From JANNWF01 sp052390415 (GTDB taxonomy: Bacteria > Pseudomonadota > Gammaproteobacteria > Xanthomonadales > Xanthomonadaceae), in NCBI GenBank assembly GCA_052390415.1, contig JBQTGY010000052.1, forward strand, positions 1 through 10,320: 10,320 bases of DNA. Reading direction: 5' to 3'. The number at the start of each line of letters is the position of its first letter. Position 1 is the first letter of the stretch. The translations under genes were made by a program, and so were the position numbers. Below are positions 1 to 6,475 of this stretch, one piece after another. The notes below the pieces were generated by a model that did not search any database, was not told the DNA's origin, and saw nothing but the letters and a program-made list of their open reading frames with translations.

Positions 1-189
1 TCGGCGAGCGCAAGGCGTGAGGAGCCGGAATGGTGGGCCCATTGCGGCGACGAGCAACGCAGCGATCGCCGCAAAGGACAAGCGAGGGCCGCGCCAGCGG
101 GAAAATGCGGGCGGACAGTCTGTTCGAAGCACGATTCGACGGATTGCCTTATTCAGCAACAGGAAAAAGGCATTTTCACGCGACCTCAT
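1..189 (-). CDS. Partial hypothetical protein with an N-terminal hydrophobic segment
   Basis: An open frame on the minus strand starts with ATG at 189 and stays open for 63 codons to the left edge, so only the N-terminus is visible. A GGAAA purine stretch lies just upstream of the ATG at a plausible ribosome-binding distance. The N-terminal half is rich in Arg and Lys. It is followed at about residues 39–53 by a hydrophobic stretch (LSFAAIAALLVAAMG) that could be a membrane anchor or an uncleaved signal. Translation might instead begin at a later GTG nearer that stretch. I do not recognise the family and assign no function. The overlapping plus-strand frame at 17–205 looks like an antisense shadow. 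Confidence 0.35.
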   Translation of the reverse strand, partial: MRSRENAFFLLLNKAIRRIVLRTDCPPAFSRWRGPRLSFAAIAALLVAAMGPPFRLLTPCARR

Positions 190-253
190 GAAATTTCCGG
201 GTTAGTGCAGGACGACCGACCCGTATTCGCTTCGTTCAATCCGTCCCGTCATG

Positions 254-320
254 GCTCTGGTGTTGGTGCAATAACCGAAGGACATTGCACCGCCTTCCCA
301 ACCGCGACCAAAGCCAGAGC
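254..320. repeat. Nested inverted repeats in the gap downstream of the M28 peptidase gene
   Basis: Two perfect inverted repeats are nested in this intergenic stretch. The outer arms are GCTCTGG (254–260) and CCAGAGC (314–320). The inner arms are GGTGCAAT (265–272) and ATTGCACC (284–291), separated by 11 bases. On either strand the RNA could fold into a two-part stem. There is no U-tract, so this is not a classic intrinsic terminator. It could be a 3' UTR structure, a decayed interspersed repeat or chance. Confidence 0.4.
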
Positions 321-322
321 AA

Positions 323-357
323 CCCTGACCGACTTCGGCCGATCTCTCGCGTCAGGG
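323..357 (-). terminator. Possible terminator-like hairpin at the M28 peptidase stop codon
   Basis: CCCTGAC (323–329) and GTCAGGG (351–357) are perfectly complementary 7-mers, and the right arm contains the stop codon of the M28 peptidase gene. The 21-base loop is long and no T-run follows on the minus strand. It may protect the 3' end or assist Rho-dependent termination. An intrinsic terminator is not well supported. Confidence 0.25.
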
Positions 358-1818
358 CTTTGGTGTTGGAGGCGGCAACCGCCCAAAGTCACCTTCCATA
401 TCGGCGGCCAACCAAGCAAACGCCACGTACGCCGCCACCTGTTGATCCAGCGCTTTCGGATCGATCTTGTCCAAGGTGTCGTCAGCGGTGTGGTGATAGT
501 CAAAATAGTCGCTGCCGTCTTGCGCCAATTGCGCCCATGGCATGCCAAGCGCAACCAGTGGGCTGATGTCGGGACCGGGGCCACCACCCTCGCGCTCGAG
601 CACAATTCCAAGCGGCGCCAACACCGCGCCGATCTGTTCGATCACTGGCCAGCTGCCCTCGCCGACCTTGGCCCGCAGCGCATAGATGCGCCCCGCACCG
701 AAATCACTCTCGGCGCCAATCAGATGGTCGGCAACACGATTGGCTTGCGCGTACTGCTTGGCACCAAACAGGCCCTGTTCCTCGTTGGCGAAAGCGACCA
801 CGCGAATCGAGCGTCGTGGCCGCGTAGGCAGTGCTGCAATCCGGGCACCCGCTTCCATGGTGATCGCCACACCCGCACCGTCGTCGATCGCACCGGTGCC
901 CAGGTCCCACGAATCCAGATGGCCACCGATGACCACGAATTCCTGCGGGAGCTCTGAGCCGGTGATTTCACCGATCACGTTGAAGGAGGTGTAGTTCTGC
1001 GCCACACCCACGTCCAGATTCAGGCTCACCCGCACCGGCTTGCCGAGCGCGAGCAGTCGTGACAACTGATCCGCATCGGGATTGGATAGCGCCGCTGCCG
1101 GAATGGATTTGACGCCTTCGGCATAACGCATGTTGCCGGTATGCGGAAACCGGTGGCTGTCGGTGCCGATGGATCGAATCAACAGCGCCATTGCGCCGGC
1201 ACGTGAGGCATCGCTGGCACCCTCGCTGCGCGCGGCAACGGCGAGACCATAACCACGGCCGTCGCGAAACCGGGGCATGCGAAATGCGATGTAGGCGATC
1301 TTGCCGGTGAGACTTCCCGCCGGCACGGCGCGCAGGGCGGCCAAGTCGGAAAACTCGACGACTTCGGCAGCAAGCTCGCCATCTGTGCCGACGCTGCCAC
1401 CCAACGCGGTCACGTGAAGCGTTTGCGCATACGGCGGCAACACGCGCGCTGACTCGCTGCGTCGTTGCCAGATCGGAAACGTCACCGGCTGCAGGATCAC
1501 CCGATCAAATCCCAACTGGGCGAAACGAGCCTTCGCCCACTCCACCGCACGGGCGTCGGCCTCCCCTCCGGCCAAACGCGCACCAACTTCGGTCGTCAGT
1601 GACTGCACGATGGCAAACGCGCCACTGCCGGCGAGCGCTGCATCCCGCAGGGATTGCGCGGTGGCAACGGAGACTGGGTCCAGCGCGGGCGAGGAACTGA
1701 TCGCTTGCGAGCTGACCGGCGTCGAACCCGCGGGCTTGGATTCGGTTGCGCTCGCGGTGGTGATTGCCGAGCATGCTGCCAGCGCCAAGAGCAGCCCGAT
1801 GCGCGGCGGGCGAATCAC
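352..1818 (-). CDS. M28-family zinc metallopeptidase, predicted lipoprotein
   Basis: This 488-residue protein belongs to peptidase family M28, the di-zinc amino- and carboxypeptidases that release residues from peptide ends. The N-terminus is a lipoprotein signal with lipobox LAAC, Cys16 being the lipidated residue. Ser17 does not signal inner-membrane retention, so outer-membrane anchoring is likely. Roughly residues 135–265 fit a PA-domain-like insertion. The catalytic core follows: His300 in GGHLDSWD, bridging Asp312 in DDGAG, catalytic Glu346 and zinc-binding Glu347 in NEEQG, Asp372 in ESDFG, and His443 in YHHTADD. All expected ligands are present, so the enzyme should be active. The start is GTG at 1818, overlapping the mscL stop by 4 bp, so translation is probably coupled to mscL. 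Substrate specificity (aminopeptidase, carboxypeptidase Q-like or glutaminyl cyclase-like) cannot be decided from sequence alone. Confidence 0.93.
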   Translation of the reverse strand: MIRPPRIGLLLALAACSAITTASATESKPAGSTPVSSQAISSSPALDPVSVATAQSLRDAALAGSGAFAIVQSLTTEVGARLAGGEADARAVEWAKARFAQLGFDRVILQPVTFPIWQRRSESARVLPPYAQTLHVTALGGSVGTDGELAAEVVEFSDLAALRAVPAGSLTGKIAYIAFRMPRFRDGRGYGLAVAARSEGASDASRAGAMALLIRSIGTDSHRFPHTGNMRYAEGVKSIPAAALSNPDADQLSRLLALGKPVRVSLNLDVGVAQNYTSFNVIGEITGSELPQEFVVIGGHLDSWDLGTGAIDDGAGVAITMEAGARIAALPTRPRRSIRVVAFANEEQGLFGAKQYAQANRVADHLIGAESDFGAGRIYALRAKVGEGSWPVIEQIGAVLAPLGIVLEREGGGPGPDISPLVALGMPWAQLAQDGSDYFDYHHTADDTLDKIDPKALDQQVAAYVAFAWLAADMEGDFGRLPPPTPKP

Positions 1819-2219
1819 CCGCGACTCTTCAGGGCATCACGAATCTCGGTCAACAATTTCACCTCTTCCGACGGCGGTGCCGGCTCGGCGGGCACTTCTG
1901 CCTTCTTCTTTTGCAACGTGTTCATGACCTTGATCACCATGAAGATGACAAACGCGACGATGGTGAAATCGACCACGGTTTGCAGGAACGCGCCGTACTG
2001 CAGCAAAACGGGCTCAACGCCTTCGCTGCCTTCCTTGAGGGTGATGGCAAGATCCGAGAAGTTGACCCCGCCCACCAACAACCCGATCGGCGGCATCACG
2101 ATGCCACTGACCAAGGCGCTGACGATCTTGCCGAATGCGGCACCAATGACGACGCCTACCGCAAGATCGACGACATTGCCGCGCATGGCAAAGGTCTTGA
2201 ATTCACTGAGCAGACTCAT
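1815..2219 (-). CDS. mscL: Large-conductance mechanosensitive channel MscL
   Basis: MscL is a homopentameric inner-membrane channel that opens under membrane tension and releases solutes on hypo-osmotic shock. The 134-residue product closely follows the E. coli protein as I recall it. It has the N-terminal amphipathic helix (MSLLSEFKTFAMRG), a first membrane helix at about 16–40 with VVDLAVGVVIGAAFGKIV lining the pore, a periplasmic loop at about 50–75, a second helix at about 76–100, and a charged C-terminal bundle helix (EEVKLLTEIRDALK). I place the start at the ATG at 2219 because GGGAG precedes it by 6 bases and it aligns with the family N-terminus. ATGs at 2222 and 2234 are in frame but fit less well. 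The stop overlaps the GTG of the peptidase gene. Confidence 0.97.
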   Translation of the reverse strand: MSLLSEFKTFAMRGNVVDLAVGVVIGAAFGKIVSALVSGIVMPPIGLLVGGVNFSDLAITLKEGSEGVEPVLLQYGAFLQTVVDFTIVAFVIFMVIKVMNTLQKKKAEVPAEPAPPSEEVKLLTEIRDALKSRG

Positions 2220-2340
2220 CATTGGCTCCCACATGGACAGGCGCAGAACATACTGCGCGAGGCACTTTAGCTGAGTCGCAGGCGAAGATCAGCCCTATCG
2301 GAGATCCGTCGGGATGGGGACCAACCGAGCGTCCAGAGGC

Positions 2341-2365
2341 AAAAAACGTTCAGCGGTTGCTGACG
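2341..2365 (-). terminator. Intrinsic terminator of the FAH-family gene
   Basis: Read on the minus strand, CGTCAGC and GCTG(A)ACG pair around the loop AACC with one bulged A, and a run of six T follows at once (2346–2341). The stem includes the last codons and the stop (2350–2352) of the FAH-family gene. Stem, small loop and T-run in this order are the standard Rho-independent layout. It separates this transcript from the mscL unit downstream. Confidence 0.6.
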
Positions 2366-3051
2366 ATCTCCGCGTCCAGGGTAATCAGATCGTCAATGCC
2401 GGCGCGGAAGCGATCACCCGGCACCAACGCGGCAACGCCGGCAGGTGTGCCCATGAAGATGAGATCGCCTGCGCGCAACGAATACAGGGCGGACAGCTCG
2501 ATCAGGATGGCGTTGACGCCCCACACCATCTCGCCCAGCAGCGCTTGCTGCCGCAACTCACCATTGACCGATATCCACAAGCGCTTGTTCGCCAACTCAC
2601 CGAACTGCGCCTTGGGCATCACCGCACCCAGCGGGGCAGATTGGTCAAAGCCTTTGGCGGTGTCCCAAGGCAGCCCCTTGCTCTTGGCGCGTGCTTGCAG
2701 GTCGCGGCGGGTCAGGTCAACGCCCACGGTGTAGCCAAACACCAGACGTTCGGCGACGTCAGCTTGCAAGCGCCCTGGCGGCGCATCGCTGCCCAAGGCA
2801 ACCACCATTTCGACTTCGTGATGCAGATCGATGGTGCCGGGTGGATAAGCGATCTGGCCACCACCCGCGACCACGGCGTCCGCCGGTTTGCCGAAAAAGA
2901 TCGGCGTTCCGCGGTCCACTTCGCTGCCCATTTCGCGCGCATGCTCGGCGAAGTTGCGGCCTACGCAATAGATGCGATGCACCGGAAAACGATCAACGTT
3001 GCCCACTACTTCCAGACTGGGCGTGGCCGGCGGCGCAAACAGGTAGGTCAT
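2350..3051 (-). CDS. Fumarylacetoacetate hydrolase (FAH) family protein, acylpyruvase/fumarylpyruvate hydrolase-like
   Basis: Members of this family are cytosolic Mg2+/Mn2+ enzymes that cleave C–C bonds in acylpyruvates or decarboxylate oxaloacetate. The product has 233 residues from the ATG at 3051. That start has GAGGG 7 bases upstream, whereas the in-frame ATG at 3057 has it too close. An N-terminal CVGRNFAEHAREMG motif resembles the fumarylpyruvate hydrolase/YcgM branch. The acidic metal site is clear: HHEVE gives two Glu (residues 79 and 81 from this start) and an Asp follows in VGVDLTRRD (112). The core also has KGFDQSAPLG and GTPAGV, the usual substrate-loop and C-terminal motifs. Length is normal for single-domain members. 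No aromatic or gentisate catabolism genes are nearby, so the natural substrate is uncertain. The gene lies 27 bases after a small membrane-protein gene and ends in an intrinsic terminator. Confidence 0.92.
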   Translation of the reverse strand: MTYLFAPPATPSLEVVGNVDRFPVHRIYCVGRNFAEHAREMGSEVDRGTPIFFGKPADAVVAGGGQIAYPPGTIDLHHEVEMVVALGSDAPPGRLQADVAERLVFGYTVGVDLTRRDLQARAKSKGLPWDTAKGFDQSAPLGAVMPKAQFGELANKRLWISVNGELRQQALLGEMVWGVNAILIELSALYSLRAGDLIFMGTPAGVAALVPGDRFRAGIDDLITLDAEIVSNR

Positions 3052-3078
3052 GGGCATGCCCTCACACGCAGGTCAGGA

Positions 3079-3336
3079 TCACCGATGCGTGGACAGGCGC
3101 GGCGCATCAACCACTTTGAATTCGCCGTCGATGACCAGTGGGTCAACGGCACCCTTGCCAGTGGGCGTGCCATGGGCAAGTCGCAACCAGATGGCGCGGC
3201 CGGCGACGGCCGTTGCAACCAAGGCGGCCAGGGCGAGTCCGAACACCGACAACAAGGCCAAGGTGATCAAACCTGCCAAGCCCAGCCCAAAGCGGGCAAG
3301 TGGATGGCGTGGCGGAGCAAAAGCGAACCGAATCAC
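3079..3336 (-). CDS. Small single-pass or hairpin membrane protein, unknown function
   Basis: This 85-residue product starts at GTG 3336, chosen because GAGG sits 8 bases upstream. The frame stays open further back (to an ATG at 3666), but that part is Arg/His/Pro-rich and lies antisense to the Rieske gene, so it looks non-coding. Residues about 14–50 are strongly hydrophobic, enough for one long or two short membrane helices. A basic N-terminus (IRFAFAPPRHPLARF) suggests a cytoplasmic N-terminus. The remaining 35 residues are polar and end in APRLSTHR. I recognise no domain. It lies 27 bases ahead of the FAH-family gene on the same strand, so the two are probably co-transcribed. Any functional link is unproven. 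Confidence 0.6.
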   Translation of the reverse strand: MIRFAFAPPRHPLARFGLGLAGLITLALLSVFGLALAALVATAVAGRAIWLRLAHGTPTGKGAVDPLVIDGEFKVVDAPRLSTHR

Positions 3337-3370
3337 GGCGATGTCCTCATGGCAGACTTGCAATAGTTTC

Positions 3371-3389
3371 GCACCCGCGGCACGGGTGC
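3371..3389. promoter_or_regulatory. Perfect dyad in the divergent promoter region (operator candidate)
   Basis: GCACCCG (3371–3377) and CGGGTGC (3383–3389) form a perfect 7-bp inverted repeat with a 5-base spacer. It sits midway in the 77-bp gap between the minus-strand small membrane-protein gene and the plus-strand Rieske gene. A dyad here could be an operator for a dimeric regulator of both genes, or an RNA hairpin. No regulator gene is adjacent, and I cannot name a binding protein. Confidence 0.3.
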
Positions 3390-3413
3390 TGTGCAGCATC
3401 CTACGATTCAAGC

Positions 3414-3785
3414 ATGGGGCCGGATGTGACGGAAGCAAGCAAGACCGAATCTGCGGCACAGCATCTATGCGCGCTGGAGGCAGTGGCGGATGGCGGTGCG
3501 CTGGAAGTTTCCGCGCTCGTCGATGGCCAGCCAACATCCATTCTTTTGCTGCGTGCCGGCGCCGAGGTGCGTGCCTTTCACAATGTCTGTCCGCATGCTG
3601 GCCGGGCGCTGAATTGGGCACCCGGACGTTTCCTGATCGAAAGTGGCCTGCTGATTTGCGCCGCACATGGCGCCAGCTTCGTGATCCCGAATGGTCATTG
3701 CGTTTCAGGACCGTGCCGCGGCAGCAATCTGCAAGGCTTGCCGTTGACGATCATGGAAGGTCAGTTGTGGCTCGCGGCCGAGTGA
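3414..3785 (+). CDS. Stand-alone Rieske [2Fe-2S] domain protein
   Basis: This 123-residue protein is essentially one Rieske domain. Cluster ligands are visible as CPH (Cys59, His61) and CAAH (Cys82, His85), the usual two-Cys/two-His set. The GHCVSGPCRGSNLQGLP segment after it matches the closing part of Rieske folds. There is no signal peptide or membrane helix, so it is probably a soluble cytosolic electron carrier or a small accessory ferredoxin. No oxygenase or reductase gene is adjacent, so its partner is unknown. The ATG at 3414 has no clear ribosome-binding site. A TACGAT –10-like hexamer ends 6 bases before it, which would fit a leaderless transcript. A GTG at 3426 is an alternative start. 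The frame extends upstream to 3300, but that stretch overlaps the divergent gene. Confidence 0.85.
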   Translation: MGPDVTEASKTESAAQHLCALEAVADGGALEVSALVDGQPTSILLLRAGAEVRAFHNVCPHAGRALNWAPGRFLIESGLLICAAHGASFVIPNGHCVSGPCRGSNLQGLPLTIMEGQLWLAAE

Positions 3786-3833
3786 CGTTCAAACAGCTTG
3801 GTGCCGATCAAAAAAACAGGAATCGCAGAGTGA

Positions 3834-3887
3834 GTCTTGACGCACCGGCTCCGACGGCAATCCGAAGCTGGTGCGTCAAGACGCACC
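3834..3887. repeat. REP-like palindrome cluster between convergent genes
   Basis: GACGCACC occurs at 3839–3846 and 3880–3887 with its complement GGTGCGTC between them at 3870–3877. The middle copy can pair with the left one as a 17-bp stem (3834–3850 with 3866–3882, one G/A mismatch that is a G·U pair in RNA) around a 15-base loop. It can also pair with the right one as an 8-bp stem with an AA loop. CCTACGG follows. I recall similar GGTGCGTC-type palindromes as dispersed REP-like elements in proteobacterial genomes. It lies in the 123-bp gap between the convergent Rieske and permease genes, where it may act as a bidirectional terminator or mRNA stabiliser. Confidence 0.6.
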
Positions 3888-3908
3888 CTACGGAGCGCCA
3901 CGATCAAA

Positions 3909-5750
3909 TCAGTACATCAAGTTAACCACCACCAGCACCACGCCGATGTACAGCAGCGACAAGGGGCCACCGATCTTGAGCAAGTCGATACCGCGGTAGC
4001 CGGCGGGTCCGGCGATCATCGACAGCACCGGATTCGACACACTCACAAAATTGTTGGATGCACACAAGGCGACGATCAAGGCATAGGGAATCGGCGCATC
4101 GCCGTGCGAAATCGCCAGATTGATCGCCATCGGCACCATGATGATGGTGGCGCCGACATTGCTCACGACCAGCCCGAACAGGGTGGTCATTATCGCGATG
4201 GCAAGTTGCAACAGCCACGAGGGCAAGGTGCCGAAACGGTCAAACACTTCCGCGGCGATCCAGGCGGCCGCACCTGACGAATCCATCGCCCAGCCCAACG
4301 GAATCAGACAAGCCATCGTGAACACGGTTTTCCAGTTCACCGACGCATAGGCTTCATCCATGTTCAGAACACCACTGATCAACATGGCAACGACGGCTGC
4401 CATCAGGGCAATGGGTACATCCACCAGACCACTCAGCGCCAGCGCCATGCCCAGCACGAAGATCGCTATCGCGTGCAGGAGCTTGTGCGGCCGCTGCTCG
4501 TCCTTCGGATAATCGGTAACGACGACGAAGTCGCGTGATTCTGCGGCTTGCGCCAAGTCGCGCCAGATACTGTGGAAGACCAGCAAGTCACCCTGGCGAA
4601 TCGGCACGTGGCGGATGTCTTCGCGAAACACCTCGGTGCCACGATTGATCGCCAGCAGGCTGATGCCGTTGCGCTTGCGCAACTGCAAGTCCGCCTGCGC
4701 CTGCCCGATGAAACGTGAGTTGGGCGGCACCACGGCCTCGGAAATACCGGCGCGGCTGGGATTGAACAGATCGCCAAACTGGCGCAGTCGAGTCTGCATG
4801 CGCAGCATGTTGTTCTGCGAATAGTCGGCCACGTCTTCGCGCCGGCCGAGCACGCCGAGCACGCTGCCGACCCAGATCATGCTGTCAGCCGGCGGTGCGA
4901 GGCGAGATTCGTTGGCGGTTTTAAGCGCCAACAACAAGGGTGCACCGCGTTGGCTCTCGGCTTCACCCAGCGACATGCCGACCAACGGACTCTCGGCGGT
5001 GACGGTGAGCTCGAACACCTCGCCTTCGATGCCATAGGTGCGAGCGAAGTAGCTTTCGGTGCGCGCCGGCGTCACACCTTTGTCATCGGCCTTGTTGAGC
5101 ACACGGCGACCGATCAGCCAGAAATATCCCAGTCCCAACAGCATCAGCGCCGCACCCACCGGCAGCGGCGTGAACATCGGCAGCGGACGCAAGCTGGCCA
5201 CGCCGGATGGCAAGCTCTGGTTGGCCGACAGCAACAGGTCGTTGAGCAGAATCAACGGCGAGTTTCCAACCATGCTCAAGCCGCCACCCATCAATACGCA
5301 GGCTGCAATCGGAAACAGCAACCGGGAAAGGCTGACGCCAGTGCGTGCGGACAGCCGTGAGGCCACCGGCAAGAACAACGTGGTCACCGCCGGGTTTTGC
5401 ATGAATCCCGACAAGCCGCCGGCCGCCGCCGAGGTGAACAGGATCAGGCGCTCTTCGACGCCACCCGAAACCCGCAGCAGCCACGCGGCGAGTCGATTGA
5501 GCGCGCCTGCACGATCAAGCCCAGCGCCGAGAATCATGGTCGCTATCACGCTGATCACCGCGCTGCCGGCGAAACCGTTGAACAATTGATCCGACGGAAC
5601 CAGACCCATCAATCCGAGGGCCACCATCACCAGCAACGCGGTCACGTCGGGTCGCAGACGCTCCCACATGAACATCAGCATGGTGAAAACGACCAGCCCG
5701 AGCACCAGCAGCATGTCGACGCTGACGGTGGTCGGGATGGGATCCTCCAC
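3909..5750 (-). CDS. SLC13/DASS-type permease with two RCK_C (TrkA-C) domains
   Basis: This 613-residue inner-membrane transporter has the architecture of bacterial SLC13-family proteins that move sulfate, citrate, dicarboxylates or other anions, usually with Na+ or H+. The first membrane half spans about residues 12–215, with QNPAVTTLFLPVA (118–130) and VGNSPLILLND (161–171) as substrate and ion loop motifs. The central cytosolic part (about 235–415) holds two TrkA-C-like domains, which usually bind regulatory ligands. The second membrane half (about 424–612) has SNVGATIIMVP and CASNNFVSVSNP. The GTG start at 5750 is 5 bases after the trmB stop, with no good ribosome-binding site, so translation may be coupled to trmB. 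A later ATG (residue 13) is possible. The transported ion cannot be told from sequence. Confidence 0.92.
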   Translation of the reverse strand: MEDPIPTTVSVDMLLVLGLVVFTMLMFMWERLRPDVTALLVMVALGLMGLVPSDQLFNGFAGSAVISVIATMILGAGLDRAGALNRLAAWLLRVSGGVEERLILFTSAAAGGLSGFMQNPAVTTLFLPVASRLSARTGVSLSRLLFPIAACVLMGGGLSMVGNSPLILLNDLLLSANQSLPSGVASLRPLPMFTPLPVGAALMLLGLGYFWLIGRRVLNKADDKGVTPARTESYFARTYGIEGEVFELTVTAESPLVGMSLGEAESQRGAPLLLALKTANESRLAPPADSMIWVGSVLGVLGRREDVADYSQNNMLRMQTRLRQFGDLFNPSRAGISEAVVPPNSRFIGQAQADLQLRKRNGISLLAINRGTEVFREDIRHVPIRQGDLLVFHSIWRDLAQAAESRDFVVVTDYPKDEQRPHKLLHAIAIFVLGMALALSGLVDVPIALMAAVVAMLISGVLNMDEAYASVNWKTVFTMACLIPLGWAMDSSGAAAWIAAEVFDRFGTLPSWLLQLAIAIMTTLFGLVVSNVGATIIMVPMAINLAISHGDAPIPYALIVALCASNNFVSVSNPVLSMIAGPAGYRGIDLLKIGGPLSLLYIGVVLVVVNLMY

Positions 5751-5755
5751 GATAG

Positions 5756-6475
5756 CTACCAGACTTTTTGGTAGAGCAGGTCGGCGACCTGATGACCCAA
5801 ACGCAATCCGCGTCCTTCAAAGCGCGTTGGCAGGCGCCATGGCGGTCGTGCGACGGATGTTCTTGGCCCAGCCATGTTTTGAAACAGTGGGCTCGCCTCG
5901 ACCACATCCATCATGTGAGTCGCGTATTCGGCCCAGTCGGTCGCCAGATGCAGGATTCCGCCCGCGGCAAGTCGTGAGCCCAGCAGATCGACAAACTCCG
6001 GTTGAATCAGCCTGCGCTTGTGGTGACGCTTCTTGTGCCAAGGATCGGGAAAGTACACCCGCACCTGGGTCAGGCTGGCGGGGGTGATCTCGTGCTTGAG
6101 CACTTCGACGGCGTCGTGTCGAAAAATGCGCGCGTTGCCAAGCTTGGCGCTGGCGAGGTCATTCAGCAATTTGCCTACACCCGGGGTGTGCACTTCGATG
6201 CCGATGAAGTCGAACTCGGGTTGATTGCCGGCGGCAAAACACAGCGCTTCGCCGTTGCCGAACCCAATCTCGACCACGCGCTTTGCTGAGCGCGCAAACA
6301 CCGCATCAAAATCACGGGGGCTGCCGCTGTAATCCAGACCGTAGCGCGGCCAGTGCTGATCGAAGGCGCGCTGTTGGGCCGGTGTGATACGCCCCGTGCG
6401 CAGCACAAAGCTGCGAATGGGCCGCCGGATCGCGACTGCTGCGGTCGTCGATGTCTCCGGCGCCGCGTCGCTCAT
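5756..6475 (-). CDS. trmB: tRNA (guanine(46)-N7)-methyltransferase TrmB
   Basis: TrmB uses S-adenosylmethionine to make m7G46 in the variable loop of many tRNAs. The 239-residue protein follows the E. coli enzyme along its length. Landmarks are RRPIRSFVLRTGR near the N-terminus, the SAM-binding motif VEIGFGNGE (68–76), IGIEVHTPGVG (91–101), RHDAVEVL (119–126), the catalytic/tRNA-binding segment FPDPWHKKRHHKRR (142–155), ATDWAEYA (178–185), and the C-terminal TRFEGRGLRLGH. Length is normal and nothing is missing. The ATG start overlaps the thiG stop as ATGA, so both are translated from one message. The permease gene follows after 5 bases. Confidence 0.97.
   Translation of the reverse strand: MSDAAPETSTTAAVAIRRPIRSFVLRTGRITPAQQRAFDQHWPRYGLDYSGSPRDFDAVFARSAKRVVEIGFGNGEALCFAAGNQPEFDFIGIEVHTPGVGKLLNDLASAKLGNARIFRHDAVEVLKHEITPASLTQVRVYFPDPWHKKRHHKRRLIQPEFVDLLGSRLAAGGILHLATDWAEYATHMMDVVEASPLFQNMAGPRTSVARPPWRLPTRFEGRGLRLGHQVADLLYQKVW

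Noticed and set aside
205..957. 250-codon open frame on the plus strand
   Set aside because: It lies antisense to the M28 peptidase gene, whose metal ligands and lipobox are unmistakable. The plus-strand translation has no recognisable motif.
2314..3366. 350-codon open frame on the plus strand
   Set aside because: It is fully antisense to the FAH-family gene and the small membrane-protein gene. Its composition (Gln/His/Arg-rich) is typical of a GC-rich shadow frame.
3337..3666. Upstream extension of the small membrane-protein frame to an ATG at 3666
   Set aside because: The extra 110 residues are Arg/His/Pro-rich and antisense to the Rieske cluster-binding region. A GTG at 3336 has a good ribosome-binding site.
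3834..3887. CRISPR repeat array
   Set aside because: There are only two direct copies of an 8-mer with an inverted copy between them, no regular spacers and no cas genes.
3050..3925. 291-codon open frame on the plus strand
   Set aside because: It overlaps the Rieske gene in another frame and the small membrane-protein gene on the other strand, and has no family resemblance.
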